A stretch of 64,000 nucleotides of DNA. Origin: Pontibacterium sinense (GTDB lineage Bacteria > Pseudomonadota > Gammaproteobacteria > Pseudomonadales > Balneatricaceae). Positions within the stretch are counted from its first letter, which is position 1. Each line of letters starts with the position of its first letter. Below the pieces are notes generated by a model. That model was given only the letters and a program-made list of their open reading frames with translations. It did not search any database and had not been told where the DNA came from. The position numbers and the translations under genes were made by a program. Positions 43,301 through 51,432 of this stretch are shown piece after piece. The DNA lies in contig NZ_JADEYS010000004.1 in NCBI RefSeq assembly GCF_015209595.1, forward strand, positions 62,001 to 126,000, written 5' to 3'.

Positions 43301-45200
43301 TAACGGTATGTTGCTGTCGAAACACATTCGTCTGGTGGCGGCATTTAACCATATGCACATTTTTATCGATCCCAACCCGGATGCCGCACGAAGCTGGAAA
43401 GAACGTCAGCGGCTGTTTGATCTGCCGCGCTCCAGCTGGAGTGATTACAACACCAAATTGATCTCTGCGGGAGGAGGGATTTTCTCGCGCGAGACAAAAG
43501 CAATCAAACTTAGCGACGAAGTGAAGTCCCTCACAGGATTAACCGAGAAAAGTGTAACCCCGGCCGAGCTGATCTCTGCGTTGATGGCTGCACCGGTTGA
43601 TCTGATCTGGAACGGTGGCATCGGCACCTATGTTAAAGCGCAGAGTGAAAGCCACTCCGATGTGGGGGATAAAGCCAACGATGGCTTACGTATTAATGCT
43701 AACCAGCTGCGCTGCAGAGTGATTGGCGAGGGCGGCAATCTGGGGATGACACAGCTGGCACGTATTGAATATGCGTTAGCGGGCGGCTGCATGAATACTG
43801 ACTTTATCGATAATGCCGGTGGTGTGGATTGTTCTGACCACGAGGTAAACATCAAGATACTGTTAAATCAGATCGTATCCGATGGTGACTTAACGGATAA
43901 GCAGCGTAACCGGTTGTTGGAAGATATGACCGAGTCGGTCGCTGAACTGGTGTTAAAGAACAACTATCGTCAGGTACAAGCGATCAGTATGGCCCAGGCA
44001 CGTTCGTATGGAGGTATGGCGGAGTATCGTCGGTTTATCTCGACACTGGAACAGGACGGTAAGCTGAACCGTGCATTGGAATTTATCCCAGAAGACGATG
44101 AATTAGCCGAGCGTAAGAGTGCCGGGCAGGGCTTGACCCGGCCAGAGATGTCGGTGCTGATCTCCTACAGCAAAGCGGATCTGAAAGAAGCGTTAATCAA
44201 AGCACGCGTGGCAGATGATCCCTACCTGTCACGAGAGCTGGAAACCGCTTTTCCTGCGGTACTGGCTGAGCAATATATGCCTCAAATGCAGCAGCATCGT
44301 CTGCGCCGGGAGATCGTTGCCACACAGATTACGAATCATATCGTAAACCTGATGGGGATTAATTTTGTTGATCGCCTGCGTGCATCCACCGGCGCAGATG
44401 ATGCGGCGATTGCACGGGCTTATGTGCTGGCGCGGGATATTCTGGATCTCGGGCGGGTCTGGGCGCAGATCGAAGCACTGGATTTTAAGGTGGCGGCGAA
44501 TATCCAGATCCAGATGATGAATGACTTACAGCATCTGGCACGGCGCACAACACGCTGGTTTGTGCGCAATCGTCGATCAGAATTGAACTGTAGCGATGAG
44601 GCCCAGTTATTTACTGCGCAGCTTGGCAAGGTTAGCAAGAAGTTAGGTGAGCTGTTGTGCGGCGAGCCTAAGGTGATCTGGGATCAGGCGTATCAACGAT
44701 ATCTGGATGCGGGTGTGCCGCAACGTTTGGCAGAACAGGTTGCGGGGGCGCGGAGTTTATACAGTGCGTTGGGAATTATTGAAGTGGCTCGTGAAACCCG
44801 TATCGGTGTTGAAACAGTGGCTCACGCCTATTTTGAACTGGGGGAGCGTTTGGGGTTGCAATGGTTCGCACGCCAGCTGAACGAGCTGGAGGTGGACAAC
44901 TACTGGCAGGCGCTGGCCCGTGAGGCATTTCGCGATGACATGGACTGGCAGCAGCGTGCCTTGATTTCAAACGTATTGGGATATTATCGTCGTGGTCGCT
45001 CCATGCCGGATGTCGTGGCTCAGTGGGCCGATACCAATGCCGTGCATGTACAGCGTTGGCAAAATGTTCTGACTGAGTTAAAAAGTGCGGAACGAGAAGA
45101 ATATGCGATGTACACTGTCGCGGTTCGTGAACTCTTTGATCTGGCTAAAAACAGCGAGTTTAGCGAATCCACTGAAACAGAATATAACGCGATAGAGTAA
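40332..45200 (+). CDS. gdhB: NAD-specific glutamate dehydrogenase, large (180-kDa) type
   Basis: The 1622-residue protein is the large bacterial NAD-GDH. It deaminates glutamate to 2-oxoglutarate. N-terminal ACT-like regulatory segments (about 1-500) precede the catalytic part with GGLRWSDRYDDYRTEVLGL near 815, VPVGAKGGFVAKH near 845, VGIGDMAGDVFGNGML near 980 and WNGGIGTYVKAQSE near 1095. A long helical C-terminal region follows. Length matches the Pseudomonas enzyme (about 1620). ATG 40332 has AAGGA upstream; another ATG two codons later is possible. The family is allosterically controlled by amino acids. No partner gene adjoins; DUF2835 follows by 50 bp. Confidence 0.96.
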   Translation: MDMPRYDAESKAQLLFQLSEEINSRLPEERARELNGFIRFYYASASPVDFCEWRLDDLYGSTVACWQFLQQRKPDEAKVRVFNPDYEAHGWQSTHTVVEVLHQDMPFIVDSLRMELNQRNLRIHAINNAVLTLKRDETHHLTSLLSKDSRSKTAQRECLVSVEVDRHTDPEQLAELESSIRAILEDVRMVVEDFEPMMAQCDALEQVFGSSLHGLDENNIAEVRAFIGWLKNHFTFLGYDEFELVEENGEKRLEAIMGSQLGLLKYCDEHCRETLVNEGNRDAGEFVLIPDILSFSKSPTKSKVHRPTYPDYISLKRFDKKGKLVGEARFLGLYTSNVYIQSSRMIPVIRHKVDQVMERSGLHSQGHDWKELLQILEIYPRDDLFQIGVEELVDTAMGILQIHERRQIRVFLRRDHFGQFFSCLVYAPRDVYSTEFRLAVEGILCRELGCNQVEFNTYFSESILARTQYILRSGEEVKADIDVLALEDMIREAARSWGDHLYDALVESMGEENGIAAFHRYGDTFPNSYRSDFLPRTAVVDIGHMMTLSHERPLAFSFYRALEKDQDTLNFKLFNLGSSLPLSDVLPIMEKLGLRVIDEHPYRMILKNVEIWVHDFNLIYTGKARISFDEGKELFEDAFLNIWNGNAESDEFNRLVLPAQLGWREVNILRAYSAYMKQIRFNISSEGVSAALNNQVSITGKLVALFEARFDPSEHSEERQNQLEADILSALEEVPSLNEDRVIRQYLALIKATQRTNYYQLKKGHLKHYYAFKLMPEQIPNIPLPRPMFEIFVFAPWMEGVHLRGGRVARGGLRWSDRYDDYRTEVLGLVKAQQVKNAVIVPVGAKGGFVAKHLNPDMDRKAWQEEGVRCYETFIRGLLDITDNLKEGEVLRPIDVVVHDDDDSYLVVAADKGTATFSDIANRISEEYEFWLGDAFASGGSQGYDHKAMGITAKGAWVSVERHFREIGINTDKDDFTVVGIGDMAGDVFGNGMLLSKHIRLVAAFNHMHIFIDPNPDAARSWKERQRLFDLPRSSWSDYNTKLISAGGGIFSRETKAIKLSDEVKSLTGLTEKSVTPAELISALMAAPVDLIWNGGIGTYVKAQSESHSDVGDKANDGLRINANQLRCRVIGEGGNLGMTQLARIEYALAGGCMNTDFIDNAGGVDCSDHEVNIKILLNQIVSDGDLTDKQRNRLLEDMTESVAELVLKNNYRQVQAISMAQARSYGGMAEYRRFISTLEQDGKLNRALEFIPEDDELAERKSAGQGLTRPEMSVLISYSKADLKEALIKARVADDPYLSRELETAFPAVLAEQYMPQMQQHRLRREIVATQITNHIVNLMGINFVDRLRASTGADDAAIARAYVLARDILDLGRVWAQIEALDFKVAANIQIQMMNDLQHLARRTTRWFVRNRRSELNCSDEAQLFTAQLGKVSKKLGELLCGEPKVIWDQAYQRYLDAGVPQRLAEQVAGARSLYSALGIIEVARETRIGVETVAHAYFELGERLGLQWFARQLNELEVDNYWQALAREAFRDDMDWQQRALISNVLGYYRRGRSMPDVVAQWADTNAVHVQRWQNVLTELKSAEREEYAMYTVAVRELFDLAKNSEFSESTETEYNAIE

Positions 45201-45250
45201 TAAGGCTGGTGGCAATATTTTTGTCGCCAGTGATACAGTTAAGTACAGAA

Positions 45251-45472
45251 ATGAATGAAATAGTTTTTGATCTTCATTTGCCCGCAGAGGAATATCTGCG
45301 GGTGTATCAAGGCAGTGCCCGTGATGTTGTAACCCAGGCGCTGGACGGTCGGCGGGTGCGTTTTCCTGCGCACATTCTAAAACCCTATCTTCTGCATCAT
45401 GGAATTTCAGGTCGGTTCCGGATCAGTTTTGATCGTAACGGGCGCTTTCAGAAGATTGAAAAACTGGCGTAA
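45251..45472 (+). CDS. DUF2835 family small protein
   Basis: This is a 73-residue protein with MNEIVFDLHLPAEEYLRVYQG at the start and the core ALDGRRVRFPAHILKPYLLHHGISGRFRI, typical of DUF2835. It ends with FDRNGRFQKIEKL. The family is restricted to gammaproteobacteria such as Pseudomonas, Vibrio and Shewanella; its function is unknown. ATG 45251 is chosen because the domain starts there; the frame is open 14 codons upstream from a GTG just after the GDH stop, and neither start has a strong ribosome site. It probably shares the GDH transcript. Confidence 0.82.
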   Translation: MNEIVFDLHLPAEEYLRVYQGSARDVVTQALDGRRVRFPAHILKPYLLHHGISGRFRISFDRNGRFQKIEKLA

Positions 45473-45520
45473 CTCTGGGTTCCCGATGGCACTGCCCTGT
45501 TAAAAAAGGGCTGGGTCGCC

Positions 45521-45526
45521 TATAAT
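45521..45526 (+). promoter_or_regulatory. pyrD: pyrD -10 box
   Basis: A perfect TATAAT lies 44 bp before the pyrD start. The -35 region (around TGTTAA at 45498) is poor, suggesting an activated or regulated promoter. Confidence 0.5.
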
Positions 45527-45569
45527 CTGCGGCAAATTTTTCCAATGCAGAATACGCCGAGTACCCCGC

Positions 45570-46595
45570 ATGCTATATCCTCTCGCTCGATCCCTGATGT
45601 TCCGCTTTGATCCAGAAACGTCCCATGAAGTGGCGTTGCACACCATGAACATCGCATCTGATCTTGGTTTCCACAAATTGATGGGGGCTGCTGAGCTTAG
45701 CGATCCGGTTGAAGTCATGGGATTGTCCTTTCCTAACCGTGTGGGTTTGGCAGCTGGTCTGGATAAAAACGGTATCGCCGTTGATGGTCTGGCCGCGATG
45801 GGATTTGGCTTTGTTGAGGTGGGCACTGTGACACCTCGCCCTCAGGCCGGTAATCCAAAGCCGCGTTTGTTCCGTCTTCCTGAGCAGAATGCGATTATTA
45901 ACCGCATGGGCTTTAATAACGACGGTGTTGATCATCTGCTGAAAAATCTGCAGAAGAGTACGTATAAAGGCATTCTGGGTATCAATATTGGTAAGAACAA
46001 AGATACTCCGAACGAAAAAGCCAATGATGATTACCTGTACTGCATGCGCAAAGTGTATGACCGCGCGTCTTATATCACCGTTAACGTTTCGTCTCCAAAT
46101 ACTCCGGGGCTGCGCACGCTGCAATACGGCGAGTCGTTGAACAGCCTACTGGATGCACTGAAATCTGAGCAGGTGCGTCAGGCAAAACTGCATGATCGTT
46201 ATGTACCGATCGCGGTAAAAATTGCGCCGGATATGGAAGAGGAAGAGTTCGAGCTAGTTGCTTCTTCTTTGAAAGCATATGAGATGGACGCGGTTATTGC
46301 GACCAACACAACGCTGTCGCGTGAAGGAGTCGAAGGCTCTCCGTTTGCACAGGAAGCCGGTGGTCTTTCGGGCGCTCCAGTGCGTAATAAGTCGACCCGT
46401 GCAATTCGTGTTTTAGCGAATGCTCTGGATGGTGCGCTGCCTATTATTGGAGTGGGTGGTATTACCGAAGGCTTTGATGCGGCAGAGAAGATCGAGGCGG
46501 GTGCAAGTCTGGTTCAGATCTACTCCGGCTTTATCTACCACGGACCGCAGCTTGTTACCGATTCTGTACGCGCTATTCAGGCTCTAAAAGGTTAA
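45570..46595 (+). CDS. pyrD: Dihydroorotate dehydrogenase (quinone), class 2
   Basis: This 341-residue peripheral membrane FMN enzyme oxidises dihydroorotate and reduces ubiquinone. An amphipathic N-terminus [24 protein letters not shown] serves for membrane contact. [13 protein letters not shown] near 57-69, [21 protein letters not shown] near 86-106, and [10 protein letters not shown] are seen. The catalytic serine block is [12 protein letters not shown] near 172-183, and [17 protein letters not shown] binds phosphate. Length equals E. coli PyrD (336) closely. A 10-bp hairpin follows. PyrC is also in this window but about 30 kb away. Confidence 0.96.
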   Translation: MLYPLARSLMFRFDPETSHEVALHTMNIASDLGFHKLMGAAELSDPVEVMGLSFPNRVGLAAGLDKNGIAVDGLAAMGFGFVEVGTVTPRPQAGNPKPRLFRLPEQNAIINRMGFNNDGVDHLLKNLQKSTYKGILGINIGKNKDTPNEKANDDYLYCMRKVYDRASYITVNVSSPNTPGLRTLQYGESLNSLLDALKSEQVRQAKLHDRYVPIAVKIAPDMEEEEFELVASSLKAYEMDAVIATNTTLSREGVEGSPFAQEAGGLSGAPVRNKSTRAIRVLANALDGALPIIGVGGITEGFDAAEKIEAGASLVQIYSGFIYHGPQLVTDSVRAIQALKG

Positions 46596-46611
46596 TTGAG
46601 CGCTATACGAA

Positions 46612-46637
46612 AGAAGCTCCCTTGGTGGGGAGCTTCT
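46612..46637. terminator. Hairpin between convergent pyrD and rmf
   Basis: AGAAGCTCCC-TTGGTG-GGGAGCTTCT is a perfect 10-bp stem. Neither side has a long U-run (plus side CGAAATTAG), so it may end transcription only weakly in either direction. Confidence 0.55.
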
Positions 46638-46659
46638 CGAAATTAGTATGCCGAAGCTG

Positions 46660-46866
46660 TTAATGAAGTGACGGATTCATCTGAATCGAGGATACGCCTG
46701 TTTGGCCGCCCCAGTGGGCTTCACGGCCTTCGCGCCAGCCGCTCATCCAGTGGCTACGCAGTTCGATAGTGCTAACAGGGCAAAAGTCCCGGGACTTACC
46801 ATCTAGACCTGCCTTAAAACCACGGTTGAAAAGGGAAGAGGTACGATCTCGTTTCTGTCTCTTCAT
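46660..46866 (-). CDS. rmf: Ribosome modulation factor
   Basis: This 68-residue basic protein is recognised by KRDRTSSLFNRGFKAGLDGKS, CPVSTIELRSHWMSGWREGRE and the short tail. RMF binds 70S ribosomes in stationary phase and promotes 100S hibernating dimers. GAGAGG precedes ATG 46866 by nine bases. A 7-bp inverted repeat (46909-46928) lies in its upstream region. The neighbourhood pyrD-rmf-rlmKL is reminiscent of the enterobacterial order. Confidence 0.95.
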   Translation of the reverse strand: MKRQKRDRTSSLFNRGFKAGLDGKSRDFCPVSTIELRSHWMSGWREGREAHWGGQTGVSSIQMNPSLH

Positions 46867-47190
46867 CTGTTGGAGCCTCTCTGTTTAATTAATCTTGTGT
46901 TGAGAGCAGATACCAGAGACTTGGTATCCTTTGCTTATCTGTGACGCAATCTTTAAATGTGCGCTTCACAGAACTATATTCATATCGAAAAAACCGGCGC
47001 TTTACGATTTAAATTAGCTATCTTGTTACGGTGTTGTAATAAAAATAACCCGAGCGCTAGTGCAAAAACTGAACGTATTCATCAGCTTAACAAAGGGTGT
47101 CAGACACTCATTTAAGCATGAATAGTTTTATAGAATTATTGATTAGTATTGAACTGAATTCAGCTTATCTCTGAAAACTTACGTAGGTAT
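46867..47190. other. AT-rich intergenic region between divergent rmf and rlmKL
   Basis: The 324-bp gap holds no gene that I can support. GATACCA-GAGACT-TGGTATC (46909-46928) is a 7-bp inverted repeat 43 bp upstream of the rmf start and may be an operator. The rest is AT-rich, in keeping with promoters for both flanking genes, but I cannot place the hexamers with confidence. Confidence 0.5.
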
Positions 47191-49353
47191 ATGACAACCA
47201 TGAACTTTTTTCTCACCTGCCCAAAAGGGGTTGAGTTGCTGCTGGAAGAGGAGTTGCACGCCCTGGGGATTGATGAAACCCGGCAGACGGTGGCGGGTGT
47301 TTATTTTCAGGGAGAGCTGGAAGACGCCTACCGCGTATGTTTGTGGTCGCGCTTGGCTAACCGGGTATTGATGTCATTGCATCAGTTTGAGGTTGAGACT
47401 GCAGAGCAGCTTTACGCGGGCGTGCAAGAGATCAACTGGTTAGAGCACATGCGTCCAGAGGGCAGTCTGACGATTGACTTTAATGGGCGGACTGACGGAA
47501 TTAACAATACTCATTTTGGTGCGTTAAAAACCAAAGATGCGATTGTTGATCAAATTCGCGCCCAGACCGGTCGTCGCCCGATGGTTGAGCGGCAGACGCC
47601 TGATATCCGGGTCAATGTCCATATTCAGAGAGGCGTTGCTACGCTGAGCCTGGATCTGTCTGGCGACAGTCTGCACCGTCGTGCATACCGCTTGCGGGCG
47701 GGTGAAGCGCCGCTAAAAGAGAACCTGGCGGCTGCGCTACTGATTCGTTGCGGCTGGCCTGCGGCCGCTGCCGAGCGCCCGTTGCTGGTGGACCCTATGT
47801 GTGGTTCAGGAACGTTGCTTATCGAAGCAGTCATGATGGCGGCTGATATCGCTCCTGGCTTGCATCGTCGTTACTACGGTTTCAATCGTTGGCTGCAGCA
47901 CAAACGTGATATCTGGCAGTCGTTGATACAGGATGCCGAAGCGCGCAGAGATGCCGGCTTGATGGCGTTGACGACTAAGTTTGCAGGCCGGGACATGGAC
48001 TCTAAAGTGTTGCGGACGGCAAAAGATAACGCAGCACGTGCGGGTGTTGATGCGTTCATTGAGTTTCGCACGGGGCGTATCGAGGATATGCAGCGTGTCG
48101 ATTTGCCAGAAGCGGCAACGGGCCTGATGCTGACCAACCCGCCGTATGGGGAACGTTTGGGTGAAGAATCCCAGTTGATGTTCCTGTATCGTCATTTGGG
48201 CGATCTGCTTAAGCGACAGTTCCCTGGATGGCAGGCGGCGATTTTTACCGGCAATCCTGAGCTATGCAAAGTGATGGGGCTGCGTGCAGATAAACAGTAC
48301 AAATTCTTCAACGGTGCGATAGAAAGCCGTTTGTTTATATACGGTATTTCCGACAAAGTTGAAGAGAAGTCTGTAGCAGCTGAAGCGCAAGCTGAGCCCG
48401 CAGAGCTCAGCGAAGGCGCACAGATGTTTGCAAACCGTTTGCGTAAGAACCTGAAGCAGATGTCTAAGTGGGTCAGGCGCGAAAATATTCAGTGTTATCG
48501 CGTATACGATGCGGATATTCCTGAATATCAGGTGGCTGTGGATATCTACGGTGATCAGGTACATCTGCAAGAATACGCACCACCAAAGAAAGTGGATAAG
48601 GTTAAGTCCTTCACCCGTCTGAATGAGGTCATGGCAGCGTTACCTGTTGTGCTGGATATGCCAGCAGAGCGTATTACGTTAAAACAGCGTAAGCGTCAGC
48701 AGGGTACGTCTCAGTACGAGAAGCAATCCCAGACCCAGCACTTCTTCGAAGTCAGCGAACACGGCTGTCGTTTGCTGGTGAATCTGAAAGATTATCTCGA
48801 TACAGGGTTGTTCCTCGATCATCGTCCGGTGCGGCAGCGTATTCAGCAGGAAGCGCAGGGTAAAGATGTGCTGAATCTCTTCTGTTATACAGGCACTGCA
48901 TCGGTTCATGCTGCTGTTGGCGGTGCAAAATCGACGACCAGTGTGGATATGTCGTCTACTTATCTGAACTGGGCTGAGCGTAACCTGGAGCTGAATGGCT
49001 TCAAAGGTAAGGCGCATAGCTTTATTCGCTCAGACTGTTTTAAGTGGCTGCATAGCCAGTTCAAGCCGGAGTACGATCTGATCTTTATGGATCCTCCGAC
49101 GTTTTCCAACTCCAAGAAGATGTCTAACGTACTTGATGTTCAGCGTGATCATGTAGAGCTGGTCGAAGCTGCGATGGGGTTATTGCGTCCGGGTGGCAAG
49201 CTGATTTTCTCCAATAACTATCGTCGGTTTAAGCTCGATTACGATGCTTTGAGTGATTTCCAGGTTCGGGATATCACACAACAAACGCTGGATCCTGACT
49301 TTAAGCGTAACCAGCGTATTCATGTCTGCTTTGAGATCACTCGCCCCGAGTGA
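47191..49353 (+). CDS. rlmL: Bifunctional 23S rRNA methyltransferase RlmKL
   Basis: The 720-residue fusion has a THUMP domain (about 45-155), then the RlmL methyltransferase domain with VDPMCGSGTLLIEAVMMA near 200 and TNPPYGERLGEE near 314. The RlmK domain follows with VLNLFCYTGTASVHAAVGGA near 561, SVDMSSTYLNWAERN and FMDPPTFSNSKKM near 632. It makes m2G2445 and m7G2069 in 23S rRNA. Length is close to E. coli (702). Its final codons lie inside a perfect terminator hairpin. An alternative ATG lies three codons downstream. Confidence 0.96.
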   Translation: MTTMNFFLTCPKGVELLLEEELHALGIDETRQTVAGVYFQGELEDAYRVCLWSRLANRVLMSLHQFEVETAEQLYAGVQEINWLEHMRPEGSLTIDFNGRTDGINNTHFGALKTKDAIVDQIRAQTGRRPMVERQTPDIRVNVHIQRGVATLSLDLSGDSLHRRAYRLRAGEAPLKENLAAALLIRCGWPAAAAERPLLVDPMCGSGTLLIEAVMMAADIAPGLHRRYYGFNRWLQHKRDIWQSLIQDAEARRDAGLMALTTKFAGRDMDSKVLRTAKDNAARAGVDAFIEFRTGRIEDMQRVDLPEAATGLMLTNPPYGERLGEESQLMFLYRHLGDLLKRQFPGWQAAIFTGNPELCKVMGLRADKQYKFFNGAIESRLFIYGISDKVEEKSVAAEAQAEPAELSEGAQMFANRLRKNLKQMSKWVRRENIQCYRVYDADIPEYQVAVDIYGDQVHLQEYAPPKKVDKVKSFTRLNEVMAALPVVLDMPAERITLKQRKRQQGTSQYEKQSQTQHFFEVSEHGCRLLVNLKDYLDTGLFLDHRPVRQRIQQEAQGKDVLNLFCYTGTASVHAAVGGAKSTTSVDMSSTYLNWAERNLELNGFKGKAHSFIRSDCFKWLHSQFKPEYDLIFMDPPTFSNSKKMSNVLDVQRDHVELVEAAMGLLRPGGKLIFSNNYRRFKLDYDALSDFQVRDITQQTLDPDFKRNQRIHVCFEITRPE

Positions 49354-49361
49354 TCTCTTTT
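49333..49361 (+). terminator. rlmKL terminator overlapping the stop codon
   Basis: GAGATCACTCG-CCC-CGAGTGATCTC (49333-49357) is a perfect 11-bp stem followed by TTTT. The TGA stop (49351-49353) is in the right arm, so a ribosome finishing translation would disrupt the hairpin. Confidence 0.8.
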
Positions 49362-49376
49362 GGCACATTCTCTGCA
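49360..49376 (+). promoter_or_regulatory. Sigma-54 (-24/-12) promoter upstream of amt
   Basis: TTGGCACATTCTCTGCA matches the sigma-54 consensus TTGGCACGNNNNTTGCT with invariant GG and GC at the correct spacing. It lies 245 bp before the amt start codon and directly abuts the rlmKL terminator. Confidence 0.7.
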
Positions 49377-49426
49377 TATATAGCCGGTTAACTGTGCCCT
49401 GTTTTCGCATCAGCATTGTGATGGTA

Positions 49427-49592
49427 TGCACTTTATTGGCGCTTCCTTCATGGAGGGCCCCGAAATCCAACGGTTTCAGGGTGACCCGAAGTAGCGCAAC
49501 CAAAGGACGCTGATGCAAAAGCAGGGCATTGATAACTAAAATAACGCACTAAAATGGTGCCTGGTTGTTTGATCGGGCTAGTTAATGGTGCA
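49427..49592 (+). promoter_or_regulatory. NtrC-type binding sites before amt
   Basis: CGCACTAAAATGGTGCC at 49545-49561 differs from the NtrC consensus TGCACYAAAATGGTGCA only at its outer bases. TGCACTTTATTGGCGCT at 49427-49443 is a second, weaker dyad, and a half-site TGGTGCA is at 49586-49592. They fit nitrogen control of the ammonium transporter, but lie downstream of the -24/-12 promoter. The 245-bp stretch 49376-49620 contains no glnK and no gene that I can support. Confidence 0.65.
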
Positions 49593-49620
49593 TAAGGTCA
49601 TATACAAGCAGGAGTTAACA

Positions 49621-50829
49621 GTGGAAAACGTTAACAGTGCCGTTGAAACACTCGTTCAGAGTTCCAATACGCTCTTCATACTGATGGGCGCCATCATGGT
49701 GTTTGCCATGCATGCCGGTTTTGCCTTTCTTGAGGTGGGAACCGTACGCCATAAGAACCAGGTGAATGCGCTGGTTAAAATCATGACTGATTTTGGCGTG
49801 TCTGCGATCGCTTATTTCTTTATCGGTTACTGGATTGCATACGATGTGACGTTCTTCCAGGATGCAGCAACGCTGGCTGAGGGGAATGGTTACCAGTTAG
49901 TTAAGTTCTTCTTTTTAATGACCTTTGCAGCAGCGATTCCGGCTATCGTCTCCGGTGGTATTGCGGAGCGTGCTAAGTTCTGGCCGGTTCTTTTGGCGTC
50001 AGCGCTGACAGTGGCGTTTGTATACCCATTCTTTGAGGGCATGATCTGGAACGGGAACTATGGTTTTCAGGCATGGCTTGAAAGCTCGTTTGGTGCCGGA
50101 TTTCATGACTTTGCAGGTTCTGTTGTTGTGCACGGTGTGGGCGGTTGGATTGCACTTGCAGCGGTCCTGCTATTGGGTATCCGTAAAGGTCGTTACCGTG
50201 GTGGAAAGTTGGTGGCGTTCCCGCCATCCAATATTCCGTTTCTGGCGCTGGGTGCCTGGATTCTGTCTATCGGCTGGTTTGGTTTCAACGTAATGTCTGC
50301 GCAAACACTGGATGGTATTTCTGGTCTGGTGGCTGTGAATACGTTAATGGCGATGGTAGGCGGTATTGTGACCGCGTTGATCGTTGGGCGTAATGACCCG
50401 GGTTTCATCCATAACGGCCCACTGGCGGGGCTTGTGGCGGTCTGTGCCGGCTCTGATGTAATGCACCCAATTGGTGCGTTAGTGGTGGGTGGTATTGCCG
50501 GTGTGATCTTTGTCTGGTTGTTTACCATTCAGCAGAACAAGTGGAAAATCGATGATGTGTTGGGTGTGTGGCCGTTGCACGGATTGTGTGGTGCCTGGGG
50601 TGGTATTGCTGCGGGAATCTTTGGCAGCGAGGCGCTTGGTGGTCTGGGTGGTGTAAGTCTGGCTTCTCAGGTGATTGGTACTGTAGCGGGTGTTGCTGTT
50701 GCTCTGGTGGGTGGCTTCATCGTTTATGGTGTAATCAAGGCCCTTATGGGTTTGCGTTTGGATGAAGAGCAGGAATACAACGGTGCTGACCTGAGTATCC
50801 ATAAGATCGAATCTACATTCGTTGATTGA
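49621..50829 (+). CDS. amt: Ammonium transporter
   Basis: This 402-residue membrane protein of the Amt family has about eleven helices. Recognisable parts are FILMGAIMVFAMHAGFAFLEVGTVR, the conserved GGIAERAKFWPVL, DFAGSVVVHGVGGWIAL with the first pore histidine, and PLHGLCGAWGGIAAGIFG with the second. GTG 49621 is chosen because GCAGGAG lies six bases upstream; 12 further codons are open. It conducts ammonium/ammonia into the cell under nitrogen limitation. The usual glnK partner is absent beside it. A perfect bidirectional terminator follows. Confidence 0.95.
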   Translation: MENVNSAVETLVQSSNTLFILMGAIMVFAMHAGFAFLEVGTVRHKNQVNALVKIMTDFGVSAIAYFFIGYWIAYDVTFFQDAATLAEGNGYQLVKFFFLMTFAAAIPAIVSGGIAERAKFWPVLLASALTVAFVYPFFEGMIWNGNYGFQAWLESSFGAGFHDFAGSVVVHGVGGWIALAAVLLLGIRKGRYRGGKLVAFPPSNIPFLALGAWILSIGWFGFNVMSAQTLDGISGLVAVNTLMAMVGGIVTALIVGRNDPGFIHNGPLAGLVAVCAGSDVMHPIGALVVGGIAGVIFVWLFTIQQNKWKIDDVLGVWPLHGLCGAWGGIAAGIFGSEALGGLGGVSLASQVIGTVAGVAVALVGGFIVYGVIKALMGLRLDEEQEYNGADLSIHKIESTFVD

Positions 50830-50844
50830 TACGTAACACTGCTC

Positions 50845-50880
50845 CACAAAAAAGCCGACGTGAGTGTCGGCTTTTTTGTG
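50845..50880. terminator. Bidirectional terminator after amt
   Basis: CACAAAAAAGCCGAC-GTGAGT-GTCGGCTTTTTTGTG is a perfect 15-bp stem with A6 and T6 runs, placed between convergent genes. Confidence 0.92.
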
Positions 50881-50896
50881 TCTGAAATATGGTTCT

Positions 50897-51313
50897 CTAC
50901 ATTTTAAGATGTAGCGAGTGTGAGTGTTCCTTGGGGGAGCGGTTTCGATGTCTGATAATGAGCAATCCAAGCCCCAGAGTAATGGCTGCACAGCCTGCGT
51001 AGTGTAGCGTACTGGCTTCCGTGTGGCTTTGTAGGAGAATTCCAATAAGGATGTAGATAAATGGGATCGCTTCGTAGAGCGGTTCTGGTAGCAAAGAGGC
51101 TTCATGCCAGGGCAAATATCGATGGGGGTTCAGTGGTGTATGTAGTGCATCTGCGCGGCGGTTTTTGGAGCGCATGATCCAGATGGCTGATCCGCTACTG
51201 TAGAGAATGCCACCGGAAATCGCCTGCAGAAGATCGGTGGGGAAAATAATATTCATAGCCCCAAATACAAGGCAGAAATAAGGCAAAGACTCATAGAGAG
51301 GCTTGGGTAGCAC
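50897..51313 (-). CDS. Small membrane protein with internal duplication
   Basis: The 138-residue protein consists of two related halves. The first opens LPKPLYESLPYFCLVFGAMNIIF and ends IWIMRSKNRR; the second opens LPEPLYEAIPFIYILIGILLQ and ends LLIIRHRNR. Each half has two predicted membrane helices, so four in total, with basic loops after each second helix (cytoplasmic by the positive-inside rule). No family recognised. GTG 51313 is chosen because GGAGA lies nine bases upstream and it starts exactly at repeat 1; a longer frame would begin inside the gltA terminator. Confidence 0.65.
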   Translation of the reverse strand: MLPKPLYESLPYFCLVFGAMNIIFPTDLLQAISGGILYSSGSAIWIMRSKNRRADALHTPLNPHRYLPWHEASLLPEPLYEAIPFIYILIGILLQSHTEASTLHYAGCAAITLGLGLLIIRHRNRSPKEHSHSLHLKM

Positions 51314-51386
51314 GGGTGAAGATCTCCATACAATATACAGGCATATAAACGAGCCGTAAGTGTAGGAGAGAATTTCAAAAAAGCAC

Positions 51387-51416
51387 AAAAAAGCCACCGC
51401 AAGGGTGGCTTTTTTT
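51387..51416 (-). terminator. gltA terminator
   Basis: AAAAAAGCCACC-GCAAG-GGTGGCTTTTTT forms a perfect 12-bp stem with a T-run on the minus strand, 17 bp past the gltA stop. Confidence 0.9.
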
Positions 51417-51432
51417 GATGCAACGCAGCGTT

